Of a stretch of DNA of 64,000 nucleotides, positions 43,141 through 51,980 are shown piece after piece (within the stretch, counting starts at the first letter, position 1; each line of letters starts with the position of its first letter). The notes below the pieces were generated by a model. That model made no database searches. It saw only the letters and a list, made by a program, of their open reading frames with translations, and had not been told where the DNA came from. The stretch spans positions 620,001 through 684,000 of the forward strand of contig NZ_CP117812.1 in the NCBI RefSeq assembly GCF_028728065.1, given 5' to 3'. The stretch comes from Lentisphaera profundi. GTDB lineage: Bacteria; Verrucomicrobiota; Lentisphaeria; Lentisphaerales; Lentisphaeraceae. The translations under genes were made by a program, and so were the position numbers.

Positions 43141-43755
43141 TTAGGCTTTAGGATACGCAAGGCGTGAAATTTCACTAGTGCTATGATAGGTATCTAAGCC
43201 ACTCACTGTTATGCTGCGAGCTTTCTCGATGTCTAAAGAGCCATCCTCACGGACGATCTCATTTGGCATCATGACTTCAATGACTTGTCCAATAAGGAGG
43301 TGAGTTCCATTAGCTTGAATCGTAATTTCTTCTTTTAATTCTAAGCCTATTTGGATACTGGATTGTTCGACATAGGGAGCTGAAATAGAACCATAATATG
43401 GACTAAGACCGGTAGCTTTAAATTCAGATATATCTGCAGGGTATCGGGCGGCACATTGATGCGCGGCTTTGAAAAAATCAGCTGTAATATGATTAAGAGT
43501 CCAAAATTTAGTCTCACGAATATTTTTCAGGGTATCACGAGTGACGGTGTCGGGACGCATGACCATGCCCATGAGAACGGGATTGGCGCCGATATGAACG
43601 ACCGAACTTATGGGCGCTAAATTAGTCATTCCATCAGTAGAGATGGTGCCTGCAAGGCATAGACTTTTGAACCCGCTCAAAGAATTGACGAAGTTGGTTC
43701 GGTATCGTTTTTCCATAGTTTGGAAATCATCTTTACTAATAAGCTGTTGTGACAT
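43141..43755 (-). CDS. flavin reductase-like FMN-binding protein
   Basis: The 204-residue protein has the DIM6/NTAB flavin-binding fold: S-L-C-L-A-G-T-I, N-L-A-P-I-S-S-V, M-R-P-D-T-V-T-R-D-T near residue 70 and H-L-L-I-G-Q-V in the second half. Members reduce flavins or act as FMN-dependent oxidoreductases. It is 26 bases after the CIA30 gene within the eight-gene operon divergent from the SDR/COG2907 operon. Confidence 0.9.
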   Translation of the reverse strand: MSQQLISKDDFQTMEKRYRTNFVNSLSGFKSLCLAGTISTDGMTNLAPISSVVHIGANPVLMGMVMRPDTVTRDTLKNIRETKFWTLNHITADFFKAAHQCAARYPADISEFKATGLSPYYGSISAPYVEQSSIQIGLELKEEITIQANGTHLLIGQVIEVMMPNEIVREDGSLDIEKARSITVSGLDTYHSTSEISRLAYPKA

Positions 43756-43781
43756 ATTAATGCTAACCTTGTAATAGTTTT

Positions 43782-44345
43782 TTATAAGTGAGAAATTGAT
43801 TCTATCAATAATTTGAAAGAGCCTGGTTTTTTATCAGCCAATAAGAAAGAAATCTGCTGTATATCTTGAGCTTTAGGTGCTGTGTAAGAAGGCATGTGAC
43901 GTCCTCGAAATGTAGATTTCATGTCCGCAATAGGAATCGAAATGTCTAGCCACTGATTAGCCACAGTCGCAAAATCATACTTATAGGAAATACCATCAAA
44001 TTTATTACTTGCACGTACGCGAAACTGATAAGTTCGACCATCCCCTTTAATACGAAGATGAATATGAGAGCTGGTCTTCATAGGATTCGTTTTAAGTTGA
44101 TGACGGATAGATGCAAAGCCACCATTATTTTCGAGTGAAAGTGAACCACTAAAAATTCCTTTGTTATCTTTGGTGCTAAAGCTACCAGAAGATATGCCAC
44201 CCATGACACCATCATTAACTGCCGACCAATCGGCAATTTTAACTGTACTGAAATCAATGAGTATCTGAGCTTCTTTTTTATCTGTAGCCATGGTGCTGAG
44301 GGATCCTAAAATAAGTAAACTAAAAATGTTAATAAGATTTTTCAT
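43782..44345 (-). CDS. secreted CIA30-like protein
   Basis: The 187-residue product has a signal peptide (about 1-20) and then the CIA30/galactose-binding-like fold: W-S-A-V-N-D-G-V-M-G-G-I-S-S-G as the family hallmark, G-G-F-A-S-I-R and G-R-T-Y-Q-F-R-V-R. Bacterial CIA30 homologues often occur in photolyase/Cfa gene clusters. AGGA lies 9 bases before the ATG, 12 bases after folE. The role is unknown; binding of NAD(P) or carbohydrate has been proposed for related folds. Confidence 0.9.
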   Translation of the reverse strand: MKNLINIFSLLILGSLSTMATDKKEAQILIDFSTVKIADWSAVNDGVMGGISSGSFSTKDNKGIFSGSLSLENNGGFASIRHQLKTNPMKTSSHIHLRIKGDGRTYQFRVRASNKFDGISYKYDFATVANQWLDISIPIADMKSTFRGRHMPSYTAPKAQDIQQISFLLADKKPGSFKLLIESISHL

Positions 44346-44357
44346 TAGATGATTTCC

Positions 44358-45026
44358 TTAATTTTTAAGAAGAGAAAGGAATTCACTGCGAGTCGCAGGA
44401 TTAGATTTAAACTTACCTCCAAGCTTCGACGTGTAAGTATGAGAGGAGCTATCTTCAACACCGCGAGCTTTCACACAATAATGTGTGGCATCGATCACTA
44501 CGGCAACATCTTGCGTATCGAGTATGTATGATAAGGCATGGAAAATCTGATGATTCAGACGTTCTTGAACTTGTGGACGTCGACTAAAGTAATTGACAAT
44601 ACGATTAATTTTACTGAGCCCGAGTACTTTTCCATTGGGGATGTAAGCGACATGAGCAAAACCATCGATGGTAACAAAGTGATGTTCACAATTGGACATG
44701 ACTTTTATGTCTCGAACGAGTACCATCTCGTCATAATTTATTTTATTATCAATAGTGGTACACTTCGGGAAATGAGCTGGATTGAGTCCGCAAAAGAGTT
44801 CGTTTACATACATTTTAGCCACTCGATTGGGGGAATCATGGAGGCTATCGTCACTCAGGTCTAAACCAAGTGTTTCCATTATCTCCTTGAAGTGTGAGGC
44901 GATTTTTTTAATCTTCTGAGCATCGCTCATGCTTGAAGGCTTCAAGGGTGTATTTTGGCCTTGTTGTTTGAGGAATTCTTCGAGTTCAAGACCAAGGGTA
45001 GGGTTGTTTTTTTGTAATGTAGACAT
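44358..45026 (-). CDS. folE: GTP cyclohydrolase I
   Basis: The start at 45026 is chosen because AAGGAG lies about 6 bases upstream; the open frame extends 7 codons further but overlaps the previous stop. The 222-residue enzyme has S-N-C-E-H-H-F with the zinc Cys/His, G-L-S-K-I-N-R-I-V and [11 protein letters not shown]. It makes dihydroneopterin triphosphate for folate and other pterins. An N-terminal extension of about 40 residues is present. In this context the pterin may serve as a photolyase antenna precursor or as a cofactor of an oxygenase; this is inference. Confidence 0.95.
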   Translation of the reverse strand: MSTLQKNNPTLGLELEEFLKQQGQNTPLKPSSMSDAQKIKKIASHFKEIMETLGLDLSDDSLHDSPNRVAKMYVNELFCGLNPAHFPKCTTIDNKINYDEMVLVRDIKVMSNCEHHFVTIDGFAHVAYIPNGKVLGLSKINRIVNYFSRRPQVQERLNHQIFHALSYILDTQDVAVVIDATHYCVKARGVEDSSSHTYTSKLGGKFKSNPATRSEFLSLLKN

Positions 45027-45039
45027 GGCGGACTCCTTT

Positions 45040-45483
45040 TTATTCACAAGTTGAGATTTTATTTAAAAAACGATCGGGGATAGGGATAGCTTCTGGATTG
45101 CTTTCACCATCACTACTATAGAGGCAGCAAATAGCAGAATAACTGCCTTTGAGAACAAGCTCTTCAGAGCTAGGGTTTATCTTGTATATTTCAACTGAAT
45201 AGATAATGCCTGCGGAGCGAATTTTTTTAATACTCAGATCAACGCGGACTTGATCGCGAAAGCGCAGTGGTCGGAGAAATTTCACGTTCATCTCTGCGCG
45301 TGGCCATCCGGTACCTTTATTATTTTCATCAAATTCACCGACGACGGGTTCATCAATCGCTTCAAAAAAAGCATACTCAGTTTCTTCGATCCAGTGGAAA
45401 TAATTTGAATGATGAACAATGGCTCCAAGATCGGTTTCGTGGAGTCGGACGGTAAAGTGTTTAGAATGAGAAGAAATTTTCAT
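45040..45483 (-). CDS. acyl-CoA thioesterase (4HBT hotdog fold)
   Basis: The 147-residue product has [20 protein letters not shown], the active-site helix start of the 4-hydroxybenzoyl-CoA thioesterase/YbgC group, with the catalytic Asp in T-D. AAGGA lies 5 bases before the ATG, 8 bases after the desaturase stop. It would free fatty acids or small acyl groups from CoA and may work with the desaturase before it. Confidence 0.92.
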   Translation of the reverse strand: MKISSHSKHFTVRLHETDLGAIVHHSNYFHWIEETEYAFFEAIDEPVVGEFDENNKGTGWPRAEMNVKFLRPLRFRDQVRVDLSIKKIRSAGIIYSVEIYKINPSSEELVLKGSYSAICCLYSSDGESNPEAIPIPDRFLNKISTCE

Positions 45484-45491
45484 AGTATTCC

Positions 45492-46403
45492 TTAAAGTTG
45501 TTTTTTAATATGATTAGGTAATTCTTTGAAACTGTGTACTAAGCCTACTTTTTTCATGGCACATAATATCCAATAAGTAGGATCAAATTCATTAGGTCGA
45601 AAACCTTGGCGAATAGTGTTGGGGTAAAAGTGATGATTATTGTGCCAGCCTTCGCCTAAGGTGATTATTGCCAAATAGGGATTGTTGCGGCTGTGATCGT
45701 CAGTTTTGAAGGGACGTGAGCCAAATTTGTGTGAGAGCGAATTAATGACAAAGGTTCCGTGGTAAAGAATAACCGTTGAGACAAAGAAACCCCAAACAAG
45801 GGCTTGTAGACAAGAGAGCCCGAGGACAGGAAAATAGTTTTCACAAATCCAGCCAAAACCAGCTATGAGCGAGGCGTATATAACTGGAGCAATCCAGTCA
45901 TAGCGATTGAGTAACTCCAATTCTTTAAACTTGAGCCAATCACGAACAAAACGCTTATTGGTCGGAAAGTTCTTCTGACAGAGGAACCAACCCATATGGC
46001 TCCACCAAAAGTTGTGTTGAACGGGTGAATGCGAATCATCGGGTTTATCTGAGTGATTATGGTGCTGGCGATGATGAGCTGCCCACCAAAGAGGTCCTCT
46101 CTGTGTGCTGGAACAGCCAAGAAATGCAAAAAAGAATTGTACGCCTCGTCCTGCTTTGAAAGTTTTGTGCGAGAAGTAACGGTGATAAAATCCGGTGATG
46201 GCAAACATGCGAATGAAATAGGAGAATATGCAGAGAAGCAATGCCGCCCAAGAAAAACCTACATAAAAGACGGCAAAGACCGAGAGATGCATAAGTATAA
46301 AGGGAAAGATACGTGCAAAATCAATCTTTTCTGAGTCACTCATTTTTGCATCGAGAGCATCACTATCAATTAAAGTGTTTATGTATGTGAAAATGGCTTT
46401 CAT
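45492..46403 (-). CDS. acyl-CoA/lipid delta-9-type fatty acid desaturase
   Basis: The 303-residue membrane protein has the three histidine boxes of front-end-less delta-9 desaturases: H-R-Y-F-S-H, H-H-R-Q-H-H and H-N-N-H-H, and four hydrophobic helices. The ATG overlaps the preceding lipoprotein stop (ATGA). It introduces a cis double bond, using iron and oxygen. Within this cluster it could provide the unsaturated acyl chains that the Cfa-type methyltransferase modifies. Confidence 0.95.
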   Translation of the reverse strand: MKAIFTYINTLIDSDALDAKMSDSEKIDFARIFPFILMHLSVFAVFYVGFSWAALLLCIFSYFIRMFAITGFYHRYFSHKTFKAGRGVQFFFAFLGCSSTQRGPLWWAAHHRQHHNHSDKPDDSHSPVQHNFWWSHMGWFLCQKNFPTNKRFVRDWLKFKELELLNRYDWIAPVIYASLIAGFGWICENYFPVLGLSCLQALVWGFFVSTVILYHGTFVINSLSHKFGSRPFKTDDHSRNNPYLAIITLGEGWHNNHHFYPNTIRQGFRPNEFDPTYWILCAMKKVGLVHSFKELPNHIKKQL

Positions 46404-46954
46404 AAGTTTGAATCACCTATAAATTTCTGCCATTTTTCTGAGGAGTAACGGCCATCTATACTATCGAGGATATTACCATTGGAATCCAAGAGGTAGACAT
46501 AGATAATTTCTTCATTTATTATCCCCAAATGTTTTTTAAATGGATCTTTGTCAATATGAAGTGTAATCACACTTGCGCGCATAGTATCATCTTTTATGCC
46601 GCCTCTCATACCGCGATAAATCCACCAGCGGATAGGACTACTTAGTTTTGATATTGTAGGGATCTCGTAATAAGCAAGATTGGGATTTTGCTCTAATAAG
46701 GGACCAATCTCTGCATAGTATTCATCAACCCAGGCTTGTTGTTCACGCTTGAAAGCCACAATAGCAATTGTTTTTTCCGCACTTAGGCAATCAGGGAATT
46801 GTTTCTCATCTCCATGGAGATTCATGCCACCAACTTGTGGGAATTGATCATCACCCATTTTGACGACTTCACTTGTTCCGACACATGAAGGTGTCAACAG
46901 GAGTAAGCAGAGGACTGAAAGACTTAGTAGTAAGATGTATTTTTTCATGAGCAT
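46400..46954 (-). CDS. lipoprotein with thioredoxin-like/ATP10-like domain
   Basis: The ATG at 46954 overlaps the previous stop (TAATG); an alternative ATG is two codons on at 46948. AGGA lies 4 or 10 bases before them. The product (184 residues) has a signal segment with lipobox L-T-P-S-C. The mature part shows a beta-alpha-beta start (T-I-A-I-V-A-F-K-R-E-Q-Q-A-W-V) and a later I-I-Y-V-Y-L-L-D-S-N-G strand-turn, which resembles ATP10/AhpC-like proteins but lacks a CXXC motif. Its function is unknown. Confidence 0.72.
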   Translation of the reverse strand: MLMKKYILLLSLSVLCLLLLTPSCVGTSEVVKMGDDQFPQVGGMNLHGDEKQFPDCLSAEKTIAIVAFKREQQAWVDEYYAEIGPLLEQNPNLAYYEIPTISKLSSPIRWWIYRGMRGGIKDDTMRASVITLHIDKDPFKKHLGIINEEIIYVYLLDSNGNILDSIDGRYSSEKWQKFIGDSNL

Positions 46955-47337
46955 TATTTCCTTGATTTGAATTGTAGAAGCGACCACCATGACAGGAGGC
47001 CTAGAGTGATTTCGAGAATGAGGTAGTAATGATGCCAGCCCAAAAAGCCAGCAAGGGCAACTCCAATAATTCTACCACCAGCAAAACCGATAAATGAAAT
47101 TAATGAGATGTAGGCTGCAGTTATAGGTTCTTTTTTGAGTAAAAATATGATACCAAGTCCAATAGCTACTTCGAGCCCGCCATAGATAGCTCGTATCTCA
47201 ATAAGGGCTTCTGGTGAAAGATTCACAAAACCTAAGCCCTTAGAGAATGAGGCTGGATCTACGAAAAACATAATACCAAAGCAAAGGTAAATGGTGGCGA
47301 TCATAAGTAGTGAAAATCGTGCAATTTTTGTCTTCAT
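46954..47337 (-). CDS. DUF4345-like membrane protein
   Basis: The ATG at 47337 (M-K-T-K-I-A-R-F) is preferred over the one at 47367, because a half operator box overlaps the latter. The 127-residue product has four helices with F-F-V-D-P-A-S-F, E-I-R-A-I-Y-G-G-L-E-V-A-I-G and G-R-I-I-G-V-A. These features suit the DUF4345 family. It opens the eight-gene minus-strand operon. The stop overlaps the next ATG. Its role is unknown. Confidence 0.78.
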   Translation of the reverse strand: MKTKIARFSLLMIATIYLCFGIMFFVDPASFSKGLGFVNLSPEALIEIRAIYGGLEVAIGLGIIFLLKKEPITAAYISLISFIGFAGGRIIGVALAGFLGWHHYYLILEITLGLLSWWSLLQFKSRK

Positions 47338-47356
47338 GGTCTTTTTTGAAACTCCT

Positions 47357-47366
47357 AAAACGTTCA
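47357..47366 (-). promoter_or_regulatory. half operator box of the minus-strand operon
   Basis: TGAACGTTTT on the minus strand, 20 bases before the start at 47337. It matches one half of the 19-bp direct-repeat box and lies 36 bases from the full box at 47403. Confidence 0.45.
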
Positions 47367-47402
47367 TTCAATACTTTAATATAGTGCCATAAAGGGAAAA
47401 AG

Positions 47403-47421
47403 TGAACGTTTTGAACGTTTT
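47403..47421 (+). promoter_or_regulatory. candidate MerR/LitR-type operator, site 3
   Basis: TGAACGTTTTGAACGTTTT, identical to site 1, in the 141-bp region between the divergent operons that start at 47337 (minus) and 47479 (plus). It can therefore act on both. Confidence 0.65.
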
Positions 47422-47478
47422 TGTTTTGTATTTTTTTCAAACGGCGGTTACAGTAAGGCAAATAACAGGAAAGAAATC

Positions 47479-48228
47479 ATGAGTACATCAATCAAAAGTC
47501 GAGTCGTATGGCTCTGTGGGGCCAGCACCGGAATAGGTCGTGCTCTAGCGAATGAATTGCTCTCGACTGAAGTGAATTTGATAGTTAGCTCTCGTGAAAT
47601 CAATCGTTTAAATGAATTTATGGGCAAGGCCTACTTTTTAAAATGTGATGTTAATAATCAAGATGATTGGCGAAGAAGTGCCCAAGAAGTCGAGAAGCTT
47701 TTCGGCAGGGTAGATACCTTTATATATAATGCGGGTGACTGTGAGTATATTGACGTTCGTGATCTTAAATATGATGCTTTTGAAAGAGTGATGAAAGTTA
47801 ATTTCCTTGGGATGCTAAGAGGCTTGGAGTATGTATTACCTATGATGCGAAAGGGTAATCATCCACACATTGTAGGTGTGAGTAGCTCGGTAGATTACTT
47901 CCCTTTACCCACTGCAGAAGCTTATGGTGCGAGTAAAGCCGCTCTCAATTACATGTTGGAGAGTCTTCGCGTAGATCTAGCACCTGAAGGAATTGATGTA
48001 AGCATTGTTAAGCCAGGATTTGTGAAAACACCCTTAACAGATAAGAACGATTTTCCGATGCCCTTTATTATAAGTGCGGAGGAGGCAGGAAAGAGAATTC
48101 ACAAGGGAATACAAAAACGTTCACATGTGATCGATTTCCCGAGACGTTTTACGTGGATGATACGTTTGATGGGGCTAATGCCGAGTTCAATACGGTTTAT
48201 ATTGAGTAGGAGATTTAGTAGAAGATGA
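47479..48228 (+). CDS. short-chain dehydrogenase/reductase
   Basis: The 249-residue protein has the cofactor motif C-G-A-S-T-G-I-G-R-A, Y-N-A-G near 86 and the catalytic Y-G-A-S-K. AGGA lies 8 bases before the ATG. It opens the operon with COG2907, DUF1365, the Cfa-type enzyme, DUF2878 and the MerR-type regulator; gene ends overlap by four bases. Such an SDR accompanies this set in many proteobacteria, so a role in making the modified lipid is plausible. Confidence 0.93.
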   Translation: MSTSIKSRVVWLCGASTGIGRALANELLSTEVNLIVSSREINRLNEFMGKAYFLKCDVNNQDDWRRSAQEVEKLFGRVDTFIYNAGDCEYIDVRDLKYDAFERVMKVNFLGMLRGLEYVLPMMRKGNHPHIVGVSSSVDYFPLPTAEAYGASKAALNYMLESLRVDLAPEGIDVSIVKPGFVKTPLTDKNDFPMPFIISAEEAGKRIHKGIQKRSHVIDFPRRFTWMIRLMGLMPSSIRFILSRRFSRR

Positions 48229-49466
48229 AAAAAGTTGCCATTATTGGAACGGGTATCTCGGGACTGAGTGCGGCCTACAAGTTGAAAGATGATTACGATG
48301 TTCATCTCTTTGAAGCGGGAAATTATATTGGTGGCCATACCAATACTCTTGAGGTAAAAGAAAATAACAAAACTTTAAATATTGATACTGGTTTCATTGT
48401 TTTTAACGATTGGACTTATCCCAATTTCATTAAATTGATGGATGAATTAGGCGTTGAATCACAAGTGAGTGACATGAGTTTTTCGGTTAAATGCGAGGAA
48501 TCGGGCTTAGAGTATAATGGCACATCACTGAATACTTTATTTGCTCAGCGTCGCAATATGCTCAAGCCAAGTTTTTGGAAAATGATTAAGGATATATTGA
48601 ATTTTAATAAAGCGGCTTTGCTTTGGTTAGAACAGGCAGATGTAAATGATGCTACCACCTTAGGTCAGTATATAGAGCCTTATGGTGATTTGTTTAGAGA
48701 TAAATATATCTTACCTATGACGGCCGCGATTTGGTCAGCAGGACGAGAAAGTTCTTTAAATTTCCCCTTGCGTTTTTATCTGAATTTCTTTAAGAATCAC
48801 GGTTTCTTGAGTGTGGATGAGCGCCCTGTTTGGAGGGTTATAAAAAATGGATCAAAAGCTTACATACCTAAAATAATAGCTGGTTTTGAAGATAAAATAT
48901 ATTTGGAATGTCCCGTAATATCTGTAAAAAGACTTAAGGGAGGCGTGAGCTTATCGACCAAACGTGGTGAAGAGTTCTTTGATGGAGTTATTTTTAGCTG
49001 CCACAGTGATCAAGCTCTAAAGATTTTAGGAGATGCAACGCAAGAAGAGCAAGATATTCTGGGAGCAATCCCGTACCAAGCGAATGAAGCCATTTTACAT
49101 ACAGATCAAAGCGTTCTCCCTAAGCGTCCTTTAGCATGGGCAGCGTGGAATTATCATCTCACGGGGCAGGTGTCAGATTTGGCTTCTTTAACTTATAATA
49201 TGAACATCCTTCAAAGTTTAGATTGTGAAAAAAGCTATAATGTGAGCCTAAATTATGATAAGATTGATAAGAGCAAAATTATTCGTAAGATTTCGTATTC
49301 TCATCCCGTCTTCACCTTAGAGGGAGTGAAAGCGCAAAAGCGTCATAGTGAAATAAGCGGAGTGAATAATACCTTCTTTGCAGGAGCTTATTGGTCTTAC
49401 GGTTTTCATGAAGATGGAGCGATGTCTGGACTCAAAGCTGCGGAACAGTTGCGAGGCATATTATGA
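48225..49466 (+). CDS. FAD-dependent oxidoreductase, COG2907 type
   Basis: The 413-residue enzyme starts with V-A-I-I-G-T-G-I-S-G-L-S-A-A, the FAD-binding Rossmann fold, then G-G-H-T-N-T and G-F-I-V-F-N-D-W-T-Y-P-N-F, and A-G-A-Y-W-S-Y-G-F-H-E-D-G near the C-terminus. COG2907 proteins are amine-oxidase-like and are found with DUF1365 and Cfa-like methyltransferases in clusters controlled by singlet-oxygen or light. They are thought to oxidise or desaturate acyl chains of lipids. Gene overlaps with both neighbours show one operon. Confidence 0.93.
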   Translation: MKKVAIIGTGISGLSAAYKLKDDYDVHLFEAGNYIGGHTNTLEVKENNKTLNIDTGFIVFNDWTYPNFIKLMDELGVESQVSDMSFSVKCEESGLEYNGTSLNTLFAQRRNMLKPSFWKMIKDILNFNKAALLWLEQADVNDATTLGQYIEPYGDLFRDKYILPMTAAIWSAGRESSLNFPLRFYLNFFKNHGFLSVDERPVWRVIKNGSKAYIPKIIAGFEDKIYLECPVISVKRLKGGVSLSTKRGEEFFDGVIFSCHSDQALKILGDATQEEQDILGAIPYQANEAILHTDQSVLPKRPLAWAAWNYHLTGQVSDLASLTYNMNILQSLDCEKSYNVSLNYDKIDKSKIIRKISYSHPVFTLEGVKAQKRHSEISGVNNTFFAGAYWSYGFHEDGAMSGLKAAEQLRGIL

Positions 49467-50212
49467 ATGCGGCAATCTTTCATGGGAAAGTGAGACATCG
49501 ACGTTTATTGCCGAAGTCGCATGAATTTGTCTATTCATTATTTCTTACTTGGCTTCCCGAAAAAGACCTCAACAAAAAATTTGATTTTTTAGGTTTATTT
49601 TCAAGTTCAAAATTCCCCGCCTTGATTAAATATAAGCGTGAGAATTATCTGAGTCCTCACGACATCAGTTTATCAGAAGCCTGTGCGCTTCGCATCAAAA
49701 ATGATCTGGGTTTCGATTATGAAGGAGAGGTCTGCCTGCTCACTAACTTACAGTATTTTGGTTTCTGTTTTAATCCCGTGAGTTTTTATTATTGCTACGA
49801 TTTAGATAATCAATTGGTAGCAGTTGTAGCTGATATTAATAATACGCCTTGGGATCAAAGACATAGTTATTGTATTGATATGCGAAAGAAGCATCAAGTC
49901 GTTAAAAATTTTGATAAAGAGTTTCATATATCGCCATTTATGCCCATGGATATTCGCTATCGCTGGATCTTTAAGAATCCCGATAAAAACTTATTGATTT
50001 ATATGCAGAACTATCGCCAAGATAATTTGATGTTTGATGTCTGTCTCAAGCTTAAAAAACAAAAATTTAGTTTATCCAAATTATGTCAATTTGCAGTCTT
50101 ATATCCACTTATTCCCATGAAAATCATGATGGGGATTTACTGGCACGCGCTACGTCTTTACTTAAAGAAAATACCTTTTTATAGTCATCCAAAAACAGGA
50201 GAAAACTCATGA
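49463..50212 (+). CDS. DUF1365 protein
   Basis: The 249-residue protein has the family start F-H-G-K-V-R-H-R-R-L-L-P-K-S-H, then F-G-F-C-F-N-P-V-S-F-Y-Y-C and N-N-T-P-W-D-Q-R-H-S-Y. Its function is unproven; it is nearly always between COG2907 and a Cfa-type methyltransferase. The start and stop overlap the neighbours by four bases. I infer a part in acyl-chain modification in the inner membrane or in transferring it. Confidence 0.94.
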   Translation: MNAAIFHGKVRHRRLLPKSHEFVYSLFLTWLPEKDLNKKFDFLGLFSSSKFPALIKYKRENYLSPHDISLSEACALRIKNDLGFDYEGEVCLLTNLQYFGFCFNPVSFYYCYDLDNQLVAVVADINNTPWDQRHSYCIDMRKKHQVVKNFDKEFHISPFMPMDIRYRWIFKNPDKNLLIYMQNYRQDNLMFDVCLKLKKQKFSLSKLCQFAVLYPLIPMKIMMGIYWHALRLYLKKIPFYSHPKTGENS

Positions 50213-51459
50213 GTGGAATCAAACTAGAAACCGAGAAGTTTGCCTTAGGGAAATCAATTTCACTTCCCAATAGCTTAGCCCGTAAATTCTTTTTTAAATT
50301 TGCGGAGAAATTACGCTTTGGCGAATTACATATTATTGAAGATGGTGAGCGTCATATTTTTGGAGAAAAAACGGATCTATGTGCAGAGATAAAAATACAT
50401 AGTAAAGATGTCTACGCTGATTTGATTCTCGGAGGGAGTTTAGCTGCTGGAGAATCCTATATGAAAGGTGATTGGGATAGCGATGATTTAAGTCAGTTTA
50501 TCAGTCTTTTTGCTCGTAATATGGAGCTAGTTAATAGTATGGATGGTGGGCTCGCTAAGATTGCTAGCCCGATTCTTAGAGGGGCACATTGGTTAAACCG
50601 CAATACTCGTAGTGGATCGAAAAAAAATATCGAAGCACATTACGATTTAGGGAATGATTTTTTCAAGACTTTTCTCGATGAAACGATGATGTATAGCGCC
50701 GCAATTTTCCCCAATGAGCAAGCGACCTTACATGAAGGGCAGCTCAATAAATTGAAAACAATTTGTGAGCGACTTGAACTGAGTGCGGACGATCATTTAC
50801 TCGAAATCGGAACGGGTTGGGGAGCTTTGGCCATCTACGCAGCAGAGAACTATGCTTGTCAGGTCACCACCACAACTCTTTCTAAAGAACAATTTAGCTT
50901 AGCAACTGAACGTATTAAGCAAAAAAATCTACAGGATAAAATTACCGTTGTCCTCAAAGATTACCGTGATTTAGAAGGGACTTACGATAAGTTGGTTTCT
51001 GTAGAAATGGTGGAGGCTGTGGGCCATGAATATCTCCCGGATTATTTTAGATCATGTAGCCATTTATTAAAACCCAATGGTCTCTTTCTGATGCAGGTCA
51101 TCACTATTCCAGATCAACGTTATGAAAGAGCTCGTAAAGATATTGATTTTATAAAACGTTACATTTTTCCAGGTTCGTGTATTCCTTCCGTTGAACGCAT
51201 TATGTCCTGTGTTAGTAAAGAAACAGATATGCGTTTATTAGATCATCGTGATTATACTAAGGATTACTCAAAAACCTTGAAAATGTGGCATCAGAATTTA
51301 CTCCATCAGCAGCAGCGTGTTATTGATCTCACGAGTCAAGAATTCCTCCGCATGTGGCGTTTTTACTTCTCGTATTGTGAGGGTGGTTTTCAAGAGTTTG
51401 CGATTGGTTCCGCACAGATGGTTTTTGCTAAACCCCATAATAGAACACAGTTAAAATAG
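50209..51459 (+). CDS. cyclopropane-fatty-acyl-phospholipid synthase-like methyltransferase
   Basis: The 416-residue enzyme has the family pattern: an N-terminal domain, Y-D-L-G-N-D-F-F near 145, and an AdoMet motif L-L-E-I-G-T-G-W-G-A-L-A near 200. Later S-V-E-M-V-E-A-V-G and Y-I-F-P-G-S-C-I-P are typical Cfa active-site parts. It adds a methylene or methyl group to a double bond in phospholipid acyl chains. With COG2907 and DUF1365 it may make methylated or furan-type fatty acids that act against singlet oxygen; that link comes from homologous clusters. Confidence 0.95.
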   Translation: MSGIKLETEKFALGKSISLPNSLARKFFFKFAEKLRFGELHIIEDGERHIFGEKTDLCAEIKIHSKDVYADLILGGSLAAGESYMKGDWDSDDLSQFISLFARNMELVNSMDGGLAKIASPILRGAHWLNRNTRSGSKKNIEAHYDLGNDFFKTFLDETMMYSAAIFPNEQATLHEGQLNKLKTICERLELSADDHLLEIGTGWGALAIYAAENYACQVTTTTLSKEQFSLATERIKQKNLQDKITVVLKDYRDLEGTYDKLVSVEMVEAVGHEYLPDYFRSCSHLLKPNGLFLMQVITIPDQRYERARKDIDFIKRYIFPGSCIPSVERIMSCVSKETDMRLLDHRDYTKDYSKTLKMWHQNLLHQQQRVIDLTSQEFLRMWRFYFSYCEGGFQEFAIGSAQMVFAKPHNRTQLK

Positions 51460-51467
51460 AGTCCTGT

Positions 51468-51980
51468 ATGCCGTCTAAATCCCATAAGATATTTAACGCC
51501 TTGCTCTATCAAGTGGGATGGTTTGCCTGTATGATAATTGCCAATCCGATATACGGTGCAATTGCTATGCTTGTGATGATAGCTCTACATCTATCTTTTG
51601 TAAAAGAGCGTGTGAAGGAATTTGTTTTTATTATTGTTGCAGCAAGCATGGGCTACGGGCTTGATATAGCTTTGTCGAAAATGGCTTATCTCGATCTTAC
51701 AATAAAAACCAGTGGAACTTATTATTTACTTATATTATGGATATTATTCTCTACGACTTTGCGTTCATCCATGAGTGTGGTTTTAACAAAGAGGAAATGG
51801 GCTGTTTTACTTGGCTTAAGTGCTCCATGGGCTTATTGGGTTGGACAAAATTTAGGAAGAGTTCATTATACCGAACCCTTTATTTTATCAATGTCGCTTC
51901 ATGCTTTATTATGGGCACTATTGATGTGTTTTTTATACTACTTTAACGACAAATTGTTTGGACATCATGAAAAGCTTTAG
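51468..51980 (+). CDS. DUF2878 membrane protein
   Basis: The 170-residue protein has six hydrophobic helices with Q-V-G-W-F-A-C near the start, L-Y-Y-F-N-D-K near the end and W-I-L-F-S-T-T-L-R-S-S in the middle. It fits the DUF2878 family that recurs in this cluster. The function is unknown. The 3' end overlaps the MerR-type gene by 14 bases, so both are made from one message. Confidence 0.85.
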   Translation: MPSKSHKIFNALLYQVGWFACMIIANPIYGAIAMLVMIALHLSFVKERVKEFVFIIVAASMGYGLDIALSKMAYLDLTIKTSGTYYLLILWILFSTTLRSSMSVVLTKRKWAVLLGLSAPWAYWVGQNLGRVHYTEPFILSMSLHALLWALLMCFLYYFNDKLFGHHEKL

